DNA from: JAJPXC01 sp964562375
GTDB taxonomy: Bacteria > Bacteroidota > Bacteroidia > Bacteroidales > Muribaculaceae
Assembly: GCA_964562375.1 (NCBI GenBank)
Contig: CAZLSW010000128.1
Span: 1-5,479 of the forward strand
Length of the DNA stretch: 5,479 bases
Reading direction: 5' to 3'
The notes under the pieces are model-generated. The model saw nothing but the letters and a program-made list of their open reading frames with translations, searched no databases and had not been told where the DNA came from. The translations under genes and the position numbers were made by a program. How positions within the stretch are numbered: position 1 is the first letter of the stretch; each line of letters begins with the position of its first letter. Below, piece after piece: positions 1 through 5,479 of the stretch.

Positions 1-12
1 AACCACGCTCAA

Positions 13-50
13 ATGCCACCTGGTGAATAGTATTTATCCCGAACTGGGGT
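13..50 (+). repeat. Left copy of a dispersed inverted element (ATGCCAC + 18-base word)
   Basis: The word TTTATCCCGAACTGGGGT (33-50) occurs again, identical over 18 bases, on the opposite strand at 5432-5449. In both copies ATGCCAC precedes it, here at 13-19 with a 13-base spacer and on the right with a 3-base spacer. ATCCC and GGGGT can pair around the loop GAACT (four Watson-Crick pairs and one T-G pair), so a transcript in this direction could form a small hairpin; the other strand pairs less well. No gene starts after this copy: a pyrimidine-rich stretch (about 55-79) and then the serA terminator follow. The match is seen directly; the function is unknown. Confidence 0.6.
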
Positions 51-116
51 TATTTCCCTCCTCCGTTCCTCCTTCGCCAGCTATTGCTTCGACTTGGTGC
101 AACGCCTGGAATCCTT

Positions 117-153
117 AAAATAAAAAGCAGGCCGTTGCATGAGCAGCGGCCTG
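117..153 (-). terminator. Intrinsic terminator of the serC-serA operon
   Basis: Read on the minus strand, an 11-pair stem (arms 143-153 and 128-138) with loop TCAT and one A-C mismatch is followed by C, TTTTT, A and TTTT (127 to 117). The outer seven pairs, CAGGCCG with CGGCCTG, are GC-rich. The hairpin begins 21 bases past the serA stop, the expected place for a Rho-independent terminator. On the plus strand the stem is not followed by a T run, so it should act only on the serA side. Confidence 0.85.
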
Positions 154-174
154 TGTGGTGTAGGTGGGATGGGA

Positions 175-1095
175 TTATTTGTTGACCTTGAACTTGTCGA
201 TGCCGTCACGCAGGTAGGCGACAGTCTGGCGAGCGGCGGCGATGCCGGCGTTGATGTTGGCCTCGGCCGTCTGGGCTCCCATCTTCTTGGGGGTGAAGAA
301 CACGCGGCCAGCGAATTTCTCGGTCATCTCGTCGGCAGCGTCGGGCTTGATGTCGGCCACGTATTTCAGGTCGGGACGCTCCTCGAGGGCCTTGATCAGC
401 CCAGGCTCGTCGATTACCTCCTTGCGGGCGGTGTTGACCAGGATGCCGTTCTTGGGCATGAGGGTAACAAGGTCGTAACCTACCGAACGGCGGGTCTCGT
501 CGGTGGCGGGGATGTGGAGCGACACAATCTTGTTGTTTTTGTATAGCTCCTTGATGTCGTGCACGGGAGCCACGCCAGCCTCCACGATCACCTCGTCGGG
601 GCAGTAGGGGTCGAGGGCGCTCACGTTCATGCCGAAACCTTTGGCGATGCGTGCCACGTTGCGGCCTACCTGGCCGAAGGCGTGGATACCGATGTTTTTG
701 TCCTTAAGCTCGGTGCCCGAGGTGCCGTTGTACATGTTGCGGGCGGCCATCACGGCCATGCCGAACACGAGCTCGGCGACGGCGTTGGAGTTCTGCCCGG
801 GGGTGTTCTCAACCACCACGTTGTGGGCGGTAGCCTCCTGGAGGTCAACGTTGTCGTAGCCGGCTCCTGCGCGCACCACTATCTTCAACTGCTTGGCGGC
901 GTCGAGCACCTCCTTGTCGACGACGTCGGAGCGGATGATCAATCCGTCGGCGTAGGCCACTGCGGCCAGAAGGTCGGCCTTGGAGGAGTATTTCTCGAGG
1001 AGCTCCAGCTCGTAGCCGGCGCCCTCAATCACTTCGCGTATCCCGTCGACGGCTACAGCGGCGAACGGTTTCTCGGTTGCTACTAATACTTTCAT
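175..1095 (-). CDS. serA: D-3-phosphoglycerate dehydrogenase, short form without ACT domain
   Basis: Catalyses the first step of serine synthesis in the cytoplasm: 3-phosphoglycerate + NAD+ to 3-phosphohydroxypyruvate. The 306 residues form a complete D-2-hydroxyacid dehydrogenase: an N-terminal substrate-binding part with VRAGAGYDNVD (about 74-84) and NTPGQNSNAVAE (97-108), a Rossmann domain with GIHAFGQVGR (136-145), and a C-terminal return segment with TPKKMGAQT (268-276). The catalytic Arg is R224 in NTAR. The usual catalytic His (TPH) is replaced by Lys, and the first Gly of GxGxxG is Ala; both fit the Bacteroides/Entamoeba-type enzyme as I recall it. The protein ends before any C-terminal ACT domain, so serine feedback through such a domain is not expected (inference). 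I chose ATG at 1095, giving MKVLVATEKPF, one base after the serC stop; a TTG at 1113 would add six residues but overlap serC. The one-base gap suggests translational coupling. Confidence 0.96.
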   Translation of the reverse strand: MKVLVATEKPFAAVAVDGIREVIEGAGYELELLEKYSSKADLLAAVAYADGLIIRSDVVDKEVLDAAKQLKIVVRAGAGYDNVDLQEATAHNVVVENTPGQNSNAVAELVFGMAVMAARNMYNGTSGTELKDKNIGIHAFGQVGRNVARIAKGFGMNVSALDPYCPDEVIVEAGVAPVHDIKELYKNNKIVSLHIPATDETRRSVGYDLVTLMPKNGILVNTARKEVIDEPGLIKALEERPDLKYVADIKPDAADEMTEKFAGRVFFTPKKMGAQTAEANINAGIAAARQTVAYLRDGIDKFKVNK

Positions 1096-1096
1096 A

Positions 1097-2167
1097 TTAA
1101 TTGGCTTTTTCAAAATCTTTCATTGCGTCGATGAGCACTTGCACGCTCTCCATGGGCATGGCGTTGTAGAGCGAGGCGCGGAAACCGCCCACTGAGCGGT
1201 GGCCCTTGATGCCCACGATGCCGCGCGAGGTGGCGAAGTCGATGAACGGCTTCTCAAGCTCCTGGTACTCGGGGCGCATCACGAAGCATACGTTCATGAT
1301 CGAGCGGTCCTCGGGGTTGGTGACGGTGCCCACGAACATCTTCGACTCGTCGATGGCGTTGTACAGGGCTTTGGCCTTGGCGATGTCGCGCTTCTCCAGC
1401 TCGGGGATGCCGCCGAGTTGCTTGTAGTACTCGAGGGTTTGCAGGGCCGAGTAGATGGGTAGCACGGGAGGGGTGTTGAACATGGAGCCTTTCGACACGT
1501 GGGTGCGGTAGTCGAGCATCGTGGGGATGGGGCGATCGACGTGGCCCAGGGCGTCCTCCTTGACGATGACGATGGTCACTCCGGCGGGAGCGAGGTTCTT
1601 CTGTGCTCCGGCGTAGATGGCGTCGTATTTCTTAATGTCGATCTCGCGGGAGAAGATATCCGACGACATGTCGGCCACCAGGGGTACCTTCACGTCGGGG
1701 TCGCGGCGGATCTCGGTGCCGTAGATGGTGTTGTTGGTGGTATAGTGGAAGTAGTCGACATCGGTGGGGACGGTGTAATCCTTGGGGATGAACGTGTAGT
1801 TGGCGTCCTTGGAGGAGGCTACCACGTCAACCTCGCCGAAGATTTTGGCCTCCTTGATGGCCTTGTTGGCCCAGGTGCCGGTGTCGAGGTAAGCGGCTTT
1901 GGTTTTGAGAAGATTGAAGGGTACCATGCAGAACTGCAGGCTTGCGCCGCCTCCCAAGAAGAGGACGTGGTAGCCTTCAGGCACATTGAGCAACTCCTTG
2001 ACCAGCGCAGCGGCCTTGTCGATCACGGCCTGAAACTCCTTGCTACGGTGGGAAATCTCAAGCAGCGAGAGGCCGGTATCGGCGAAGTTCAACACCGCGT
2101 CGGCAGTGTTTTTGATCGTGTACTGCGAGAGGATCGAAGGTCCAGCATAAAAATTGTGCTTCTTCAT
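1097..2167 (-). CDS. serC: Phosphoserine aminotransferase
   Basis: A cytoplasmic PLP enzyme of aminotransferase class V: 3-phosphohydroxypyruvate + glutamate to O-phospho-L-serine + 2-oxoglutarate. In bacteria with the DXP-dependent vitamin B6 route it also acts on the phosphohydroxythreonine precursor. The full-length 356-residue protein opens with MKKHNFYAGPSIL, the usual SerC start. Conserved segments in order are ISHRSKEF (38-45), GGGASLQF (72-79, cofactor phosphate region), TTNNTIYGTE (143-152), ADMSSDIFSR (165-174, with D166 as probable PLP-ring partner), AGAQKN (186-191, with K190 as the Schiff-base lysine) and GHRSVGGFRAS (322-332). Nothing is missing or broken. It is the first gene of the operon with serA. 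The start is preceded by an A-rich stretch and not by a Shine-Dalgarno sequence, as is normal in Bacteroidota. Confidence 0.98.
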   Translation of the reverse strand: MKKHNFYAGPSILSQYTIKNTADAVLNFADTGLSLLEISHRSKEFQAVIDKAAALVKELLNVPEGYHVLFLGGGASLQFCMVPFNLLKTKAAYLDTGTWANKAIKEAKIFGEVDVVASSKDANYTFIPKDYTVPTDVDYFHYTTNNTIYGTEIRRDPDVKVPLVADMSSDIFSREIDIKKYDAIYAGAQKNLAPAGVTIVIVKEDALGHVDRPIPTMLDYRTHVSKGSMFNTPPVLPIYSALQTLEYYKQLGGIPELEKRDIAKAKALYNAIDESKMFVGTVTNPEDRSIMNVCFVMRPEYQELEKPFIDFATSRGIVGIKGHRSVGGFRASLYNAMPMESVQVLIDAMKDFEKAN

Positions 2168-2205
2168 TTTTTTGCAAAATTTATTGGAAACTTGGTTTTA
2201 GGCTG

Positions 2206-2213
2206 CAAATTTA
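2206..2213 (-). promoter_or_regulatory. Candidate -7 promoter box for serC-serA
   Basis: The minus strand reads TAAATTTG, an exact match to the Bacteroidota -7 consensus TAnnTTTG, ending 38 bases before the serC ATG. That would give a 5' leader of roughly 30 bases. The -33 element is poor: only a TGTG-like word about 21 bases upstream. The box overlaps a CACTAA word. The call rests on this single box and its position. Confidence 0.45.
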
Positions 2214-2259
2214 GTGAAAATTTTATGTAATCGGCCACATTTCGTAAGAAAATCGCCCA

Positions 2260-2283
2260 AATTGCGGAAATTTTTCCGTAATT
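2260..2283. repeat. 24-base dyad upstream of serC
   Basis: AATT-G-CGGAAA (2260-2270), a TT centre, then TTTCCG-T-AATT (2273-2283): symmetric over 11 positions per arm with one non-matching pair (G-T on this strand). It is centred about 60 bases upstream of the candidate -7 box. No T run follows on either strand beyond the stem itself, so it resembles a protein-binding palindrome more than a terminator. No known operator is recognised. Confidence 0.5.
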
Positions 2284-2333
2284 CGAGCAAACAAGACTTC
2301 TAATAACTAAACTTTCTCAAGTGATCCAAGAAA

Positions 2334-2363
2334 CCACTAATATTCACTAATTCTCACTAATTC
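2334..2363. repeat. Three tandem 10-base repeats, CACTAAT core
   Basis: CCACTAATAT (2334-2343) is followed by two identical units TCACTAATTC (2344-2353 and 2354-2363). The core CACTAAT therefore starts at 2335, 2345 and 2355, exactly one helical turn apart. The same CACTAA word recurs singly on the minus strand at 2216-2211 and 2448-2443. It may be an array of regulator sites or a replication-slippage product; the sequence alone does not decide. Confidence 0.6.
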
Positions 2364-2388
2364 AGTGCTAAATCTATATTTGCTCCAA

Positions 2389-2418
2389 TTAATTTTGCTT
2401 TGCTACGCAAAGAATTAA
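2389..2418. repeat. Bulged inverted repeat in the intergenic region
   Basis: Outer arms TTAATT (2389-2394) and AATTAA (2413-2418) enclose inner arms CTTTGC (2398-2403) and GCAAAG (2407-2412) with loop TAC. A three-base bulge (TTG, 2395-2397) sits on the left side. This gives twelve possible pairs. No T run follows on either strand, so it is probably not a terminator. The role is unknown. Confidence 0.4.
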
Positions 2419-2554
2419 CACGAATTTCGGGACACCTGCAATTTAGTGTGTTTTAGGTTAAGAAAACATTGTTGGAATAAACATAGCCTTACCATATGGG
2501 ATAGCGTTGCGACTCCGTTTTAATTATCAAACGCTTATCTACCTTATTGGGTTG

Positions 2555-2589
2555 AAAAAATCCCATGTAGAGTTGCCTCTACATGGGAT
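2555..2589 (-). terminator. Strong intrinsic terminator of the M16 peptidase gene
   Basis: A perfect 13-pair stem, ATCCCATGTAGAG with CTCTACATGGGAT (2560-2572 and 2577-2589), closes a four-base loop. Read on the minus strand, a run of T (2560 down to 2555) follows directly. It begins 22 bases after the peptidase stop codon. It separates the peptidase transcript from serC-serA and argues against read-through between them. Confidence 0.93.
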
Positions 2590-2611
2590 CTTGAGTATTT
2601 ATAAAATATTG

Positions 2612-5425
2612 TTATTTGGCGGGGACGAGGAGGATGGTTTGGCGGTTGCCTTGGTTGACGAACTCCTGGGCCAGGGCTTGGATGTCGGCCGCGGTGATGG
2701 AGTTGATCACGTCCTCGGCACCGTTGAACATGTCCACTCCCGAGAAGGCGTTTTCGACCAGGGCTTGGGTCCAGGTACCGTTAAGCTCCAGGCCCTCGCG
2801 GTACTCCTTGATGAGGAACTCCTTGGCGTCGTTCACCTCCGAGTCCTTCACTTTCTTGGCCATAGAGGCGATCTCGTGGTCGATCATTTTCAGCACTTTG
2901 TCCTTCATCTCGGGCTTCATGGGGAAGGGGATGTGGAAGATGCCGTTGTTGACAGACGCGAGACTCATCATGCCATATGCGCCGATGGAGTAGACTGCGC
3001 CTTCGTCCTCGCGCACGGATTCGAGCAGGCGCTTGGTAAGGGCGTGAGCCAGCACGTTTATCATGTACTTCGACTTGGTGGTGACAGGAATCTTTGCCTC
3101 GGCCGATATTGATACCCACACTTGGGGAGTCTCCATCTCAGTGGCGTTCTCCTTGGTGTAGGTTCCGGCGGTGATTTCCATGTCGGGTACGTTTTGGTAG
3201 GAGGTCACTTTGGTGTCAGGGTTGGCGGGGAGGGATGCGATGTACTGCTCCACGAGGGGGCGGATGGAGTCGACGTTTACGTTACCTGCGAAAATGAATG
3301 TCCAGTCGGCGGCGTTGCTGGTGGCGTTCTTGGCGATCTCAAGGATGTCCTCGCGCTTGGAGTCGACCACGGCCTGGGCCGAGAAGAAGGCTTTCTTGGG
3401 GGACTTGTAAAGGCCCTCGTTGCGTTTGATCTGGAACTGGAATTGAGGGTTGGCCTCCTGATTGTGGAGCACCGATCCGAATTGGTTCTGGAATGCCTGG
3501 AACTCCTCGGGGGTCATCGTGACGTCGGTCATGGTCATGTAGAGTATCTCCATCATCATGGGGAGGTCGCGCGGGGTGGTCGCGCCGTTGATTGTGCGGC
3601 CATAGGTGTCGAGACCGAGCTCGAGTTGCACTTGGTGTCCCTGCAGATACTTTTGCATGTCGCTGTAGGTGTAGTTGCCAAGACCGGTCTGCGAGATGGC
3701 GTAGGGGAACATTACCACCGACGCGGCCTTGTCGTCGCTGATCAAGGAGCTGCCGTTGCCCTTGGCGATGGCCGAGAGGAGCACCTCGTCGTTCTTGAAG
3801 GTGGTGGGCTTGACGATTACGGTGGCTCCGTTGCTGAGGGTCATCACGGTGGTGCCCCAGGTGTTGTCTTGGGTTTCGCTGAGGACGGTGCCCTTGGCAG
3901 GAAGAGCGGGGATCAGTGGCTCGTCCTTCACCTCATCGACGTAAGCCTCGATGGTCTCGCCCTCAACCTCGGCCATAGCCTGCGCGAGGTCGAAAGCTGT
4001 GGGCACGTTCATCCCTTCCTTGTCGGGCATGGCTACCAATACCACGCGGTTGTCGCGGGTGATGGCTTGGCTCATGGCCTGGTTGATCATATCCACCGGA
4101 ACCATCATGGGCAGCATCTGGGCAATCTGGTACTCGGTGTCGAACGATGGCATAGGCTTGTTCTCCAGGAAGTTGTTGACGTACTGGTTGACGTAGGTGC
4201 TGTTCTGGGTGTTCTCGCGGTCGTTGTAAGCTTTCTCTTTCTTGGAGAGCCACTCCTTGGAGGCGCGCTCGTATTCACCCATTGTGAAGCCGCCGCCACA
4301 AGCGCGCAGGCCTTCACGGTAGATAGCCTTGAGGGTTCCGGCCACGTCGTCGCCTTTAGCCACGCCTACGAGGGTGAACGCGTCCTTGGTGCGGGACACA
4401 AGGAATTGGCCCATTTCGGCTTGAGCCACGGCGAAGGGGGCGTCGGGCTGCATGGCGATCTCCTGCAGGCGGTTGTTGAGCATCATGTCGACAACGTCCT
4501 CCACGTAGTCGGCCACGTAGCCCTCAACGGTGTTCTTCATCTCGTTGGGCATGGGGTCGCTCTTGAACATGAGCTGCACCAGTACCATGGGTTGCTCCTT
4601 GTCGGTGCCGATGGCGTAGATGGTGCCCTTGGTGTCCTCAACGGGGGTGTACACACGCTCCTTGGGGTTTTTGGGCATCTTGATGGGCGAGAACAGCTCC
4701 TTGATTTTGGCCTCCACACGGTCAACGTCGATGTCGCCAACGACGATCACGCCTTGCTGGTCGGGGCGATACCACGTCTCATAATAGTCGCGCAGGGCCT
4801 GATGGGGGAAGTTGTCAACCACCTCCATGGTGCCGATAGGCAGGCGGTAGCCGTATTTGTTGTTGGGGTAGATCTCGGGGAGAATCTTCTCGAGGATGCG
4901 CTGCTGGCCGACGTTGGTGGTGCGCCACTCCTCGTGGATCACGCTGCGCTCCTTGTCGATCTCCGTGGGGTCGAGCAGAAGGCCGTCGGCCCAGTCGTGG
5001 AGGATAAGAAGGCAGGTGTCCTGCACGCCGGTGCGGTCGGTGGGCACGTTTTGGATCATGTACACGGTTTGGTCGATGCCAGTGTAGGCGTTGAGGTTTT
5101 GGCCGAATTTCACGCCCACGCCCTCAAGCCAGGAGATGAGCGAGTTGCCGGGGAAATTCTGGGTGCCGTTGAAGCACATGTGCTCAAGGAAGTGAGCCAA
5201 GCCGCGCTGGTTGTCCTCCTCGAGGATTGAGCCTACTTTCTGGGCGATGTAGAAGTCGGCCTGACCCTTGGGGGTCTCGTTGTGACGAATGTAATAAGTC
5301 AATCCGTTGGGGAGTTGTCCCTTGCGCACGGCCTCGTCGGCGGGAATGGGTGTCTGGGCCCCAGCGGGAATCAAGCATGCTACGCCCAACAGGGCCAGGG
5401 CGAAGCGACGTAGATTAATTCTCAT
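2612..5425 (-). CDS. Secreted M16-family zinc metallopeptidase (PqqL/insulinase-like, two-lobed)
   Basis: A full-length 937-residue inverted zincin, similar in size to E. coli PqqL. Residues 1-23 form a signal peptide: basic start with R6 R7, hydrophobic core to about 20, and AGA before Q24 as a signal peptidase I site. The mature enzyme should be periplasmic or at the envelope. The N-terminal lobe carries the zinc motif HFLEH (78-82), with H78 and H82 as ligands and E81 as catalytic base, and ERSVIHEE (159-166), where E166 is the likely third ligand. A first M16_C-type domain follows (about 210-400). The second lobe (about 520-700) has no HxxEH, as expected for the non-catalytic half. The last domain holds RLLESVREDEGAVYS (799-813), with R805 and Y812 in the substrate-binding R/Y motif. 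The family degrades peptides and partly unfolded proteins held in a closing chamber; the substrate is not predictable here. It is monocistronic to its own terminator. No C-terminal sorting domain is seen. Confidence 0.93.
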   Translation of the reverse strand: MRINLRRFALALLGVACLIPAGAQTPIPADEAVRKGQLPNGLTYYIRHNETPKGQADFYIAQKVGSILEEDNQRGLAHFLEHMCFNGTQNFPGNSLISWLEGVGVKFGQNLNAYTGIDQTVYMIQNVPTDRTGVQDTCLLILHDWADGLLLDPTEIDKERSVIHEEWRTTNVGQQRILEKILPEIYPNNKYGYRLPIGTMEVVDNFPHQALRDYYETWYRPDQQGVIVVGDIDVDRVEAKIKELFSPIKMPKNPKERVYTPVEDTKGTIYAIGTDKEQPMVLVQLMFKSDPMPNEMKNTVEGYVADYVEDVVDMMLNNRLQEIAMQPDAPFAVAQAEMGQFLVSRTKDAFTLVGVAKGDDVAGTLKAIYREGLRACGGGFTMGEYERASKEWLSKKEKAYNDRENTQNSTYVNQYVNNFLENKPMPSFDTEYQIAQMLPMMVPVDMINQAMSQAITRDNRVVLVAMPDKEGMNVPTAFDLAQAMAEVEGETIEAYVDEVKDEPLIPALPAKGTVLSETQDNTWGTTVMTLSNGATVIVKPTTFKNDEVLLSAIAKGNGSSLISDDKAASVVMFPYAISQTGLGNYTYSDMQKYLQGHQVQLELGLDTYGRTINGATTPRDLPMMMEILYMTMTDVTMTPEEFQAFQNQFGSVLHNQEANPQFQFQIKRNEGLYKSPKKAFFSAQAVVDSKREDILEIAKNATSNAADWTFIFAGNVNVDSIRPLVEQYIASLPANPDTKVTSYQNVPDMEITAGTYTKENATEMETPQVWVSISAEAKIPVTTKSKYMINVLAHALTKRLLESVREDEGAVYSIGAYGMMSLASVNNGIFHIPFPMKPEMKDKVLKMIDHEIASMAKKVKDSEVNDAKEFLIKEYREGLELNGTWTQALVENAFSGVDMFNGAEDVINSITAADIQALAQEFVNQGNRQTILLVPAK

Positions 5426-5431
5426 AAAGTT

Positions 5432-5459
5432 ACCCCAGTTCGGGATAAAAAAGTGGCAT
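5432..5459 (-). repeat. Right copy of the dispersed inverted element, in the M16 leader
   Basis: On the minus strand ATGCCAC (5459-5453), a 3-base spacer and TTTATCCCGAACTGGGGT (5449-5432) match the left-edge copy at 13-50 in opposite orientation. If transcribed with the peptidase gene, the ATCCC/GGGGT hairpin would lie 6 bases before the start codon, where it could influence ribosome access. It could equally be part of a control region shared with a gene beyond the right edge. I see no good TAnnTTTG box for the peptidase in the 54 bases available upstream. Confidence 0.6.
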
Positions 5460-5479
5460 AATTATTTGATAATGTGGGG

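Larger units (their letters stand above)
2168..2554. other. AT-rich non-coding region upstream of serC
   Basis: About 390 bases between the M16 terminator and the serC start, clearly richer in A and T than the flanking genes and full of stop codons in all frames. It holds the candidate serC promoter, two compact dyads, a 10-base tandem repeat and scattered TTAGTG/CACTAA words, listed separately. CTGCAAATTTAGTG (2203-2216) is nearly repeated as CTGCAATTTAGTG (2436-2448). I recognise no riboswitch, tRNA or known small RNA. The length is generous for a simple promoter, so a regulator site cluster or a small RNA is possible but unproven. Confidence 0.7.

Noticed and set aside
55..79. GGAGG-like words on the minus strand that look like ribosome binding sites
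   Set aside because: No start codon follows at a suitable distance inside the window, and Bacteroidota rarely depend on such sites.
2..118. Open plus-strand frame at the left edge ending at TAA near 116-118
   Set aside because: About 38 codons with no start in the window and no recognisable family; it runs through the dispersed 18-base word and a pyrimidine tract. It could be the tail of a gene entering from the left, but nothing supports it.
139..2230. Long plus-strand open frames opposite serA and serC
   Set aside because: Same shadow effect: low-complexity G/V/H/D-rich products, no domains, and full conserved enzymes on the other strand.
2375..2382. Plus-strand TATATTTG as a promoter
   Set aside because: It matches the -7 consensus, but no -33 element lies at the right spacing and no plus-strand gene follows; kept only as a comment on the intergenic region.
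2417..2495. A 26-codon minus-strand frame in the intergenic region
   Set aside because: It is short, rich in Cys and Leu, has no family resemblance and no convincing promoter or start context. It crosses one of the repeated CACTAAATTGCAG words, which suggests non-coding sequence.
2500..2539. Inverted repeat GATAGCGTT ... AACGCTTATC
   Set aside because: The arms need a one-base bulge and are about 20 bases apart with no T run; such matches are expected by chance in this much AT-rich DNA.
3122..5230. A 702-codon open frame on the plus strand, antisense to the M16 gene
   Set aside because: Its product is a repetitive G/V/H/L-rich string with no recognisable domain. It arises from the strong codon bias of the GC-rich gene opposite. 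The M16 frame has a signal peptide, a zinc motif and full family length.
5357..5425. Possible lipoprotein signal with Cys17 in the M16 leader peptide
   Set aside because: The residues before Cys17 (G-V-A) lack the Leu/Val/Ile expected at -3 of a lipobox, and a clean AGA signal peptidase I site follows at 21-23.

Overview
The window looks like core chromosome of a bacterium of the phylum Bacteroidota, most likely order Bacteroidales. The pointers are a short 306-residue SerA with the Bacteroides-type active site, the SerC form reading QKNLAPAG, a roughly 940-residue secreted M16 peptidase of a type common in this phylum, GC-rich genes separated by AT-rich gaps, a TAnnTTTG-type promoter box, and starts without clear Shine-Dalgarno sequences. 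The genus cannot be read from this sequence.

All three genes are on the minus strand, so transcription runs right to left. At the right end (5425 to 2612) is a complete secreted two-lobed zinc peptidase of family M16, followed 22 bases after its stop by a strong intrinsic terminator (2555-2589). The next 390 bases or so are AT-rich and non-coding, with several small dyads, a 10-base tandem repeat and a candidate promoter (2206-2213). Then comes a two-gene serine operon: serC (2167-1097) and serA (1095-175), one base apart, closed by a second terminator (117-153). The last 112 bases on the left hold no gene I can support.

SerA oxidises 3-phosphoglycerate to 3-phosphohydroxypyruvate, and SerC transaminates that to O-phosphoserine. 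The phosphatase SerB, which finishes serine synthesis, is not in the window. The M16 peptidase is a separate transcription unit with no evident link to serine metabolism.

I see no undescribed system, mobile element, CRISPR array or RNA gene of known type. The most unusual signal is an 18-base word found near both ends of the window in opposite orientations (33-50 and 5432-5449). Each copy is preceded, in its own direction, by the same 7-base word, with spacers differing by 10 bases. It can form a small hairpin, and the right copy lies 6 bases before the M16 start codon. Second is the five-fold occurrence of TTAGTG/CACTAA in the serC upstream region, with one copy overlapping the predicted promoter. 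Third is the SerA active site, where Lys stands in place of the usual catalytic His; this appears typical of the lineage and not a defect.
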